Below are positions 63,953-64,000 of a stretch of DNA of 64,000 nt, piece by piece; the first letter of the stretch is position 1; every line of letters begins with the position of its first letter. Source of the stretch: Favolaschia claudopus (Eukaryota > Basidiomycota > Agaricomycetes > Agaricales > Mycenaceae). Below the pieces are notes generated by a model that saw nothing but the letters and a program-made list of their open reading frames with translations, did no database searches and had not been told where the DNA came from. The stretch lies in the NCBI GenBank assembly GCA_037176885.1, contig JAWWNJ010000030.1, positions 868,001 through 932,000 on the forward strand. Direction: 5' to 3'. The position numbers and the translations under genes are program-made.

Positions 63953-64000
63953 GTAGACCTGCTCGGCTTGAGTGGGTAATATACTTGGCATGAGTGGGTA

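Overview
The window looks like repeat-dense accessory DNA from a filamentous basidiomycete, most likely an agaricomycete. The evidence is a set of fungus-typical element families (KDZ transposase with Cys clusters, DUF6589 protein, BED/hAT transposase, Copia and LINE remnants), very short GT-AG introns (about 40-60 nt), and no bacterial-style operons. No rRNA or tRNA gene was recognised. Almost all recognisable coding sequence belongs to transposable elements or to genes broken by them. Assignments come from motifs read by eye; no database search was run.

Left part (1-14.3 kb): end of a Copia element with its 3' LTR; 3 kb with dispersed hairpin repeats; a MULE-like MITE with a 10-bp target-site duplication (TSD); the 3' half of a LINE; and a 3.8-kb KDZ element. 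The KDZ element contains a hAT-like foldback element, which in turn contains a pogo-like MITE and a second hAT-like MITE, each dated by its own TSD.

Middle (14.3-38 kb): GC-rich tandem units; a 3.8-kb element with inverted ends; a transposase-like gene on the minus strand cut by three hAT-like MITEs within about 150 bp of coding sequence, each with a perfect 8-bp TSD; a small predicted secreted Ser/Thr-rich protein gene; and a 3.8-kb element with long terminal inverted repeats (TIRs) carrying convergent remnants of a RecQ-like helicase and a DUF6589 gene. That element's TIRs match a family of foldback MITEs found elsewhere in the window, two of them with perfect 8-bp TSDs. I regard it as the most interesting system here. 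A composite pair of hAT-like MITEs, a large TA-flanked foldback and a nine-exon hAT transposase gene follow.

Right part (38-64 kb): an ACACACC-rich stretch, a LINE ORF1 remnant, several hAT-like and TA-flanked MITEs (one nested in another), a second Copia fragment, a 4.9-kb CACTA/Plavaka-like element enclosing a decayed chitin (polysaccharide) deacetylase fragment, two paralogous two-exon coding pieces of unknown function, and a small gene split by a CACTA-like element with a 3-bp TSD.

The layout reads as a record of successive insertions. Where TSDs are intact, relative order can be deduced, and in two cases the pre-insertion sequence can be verified from the sequence itself.
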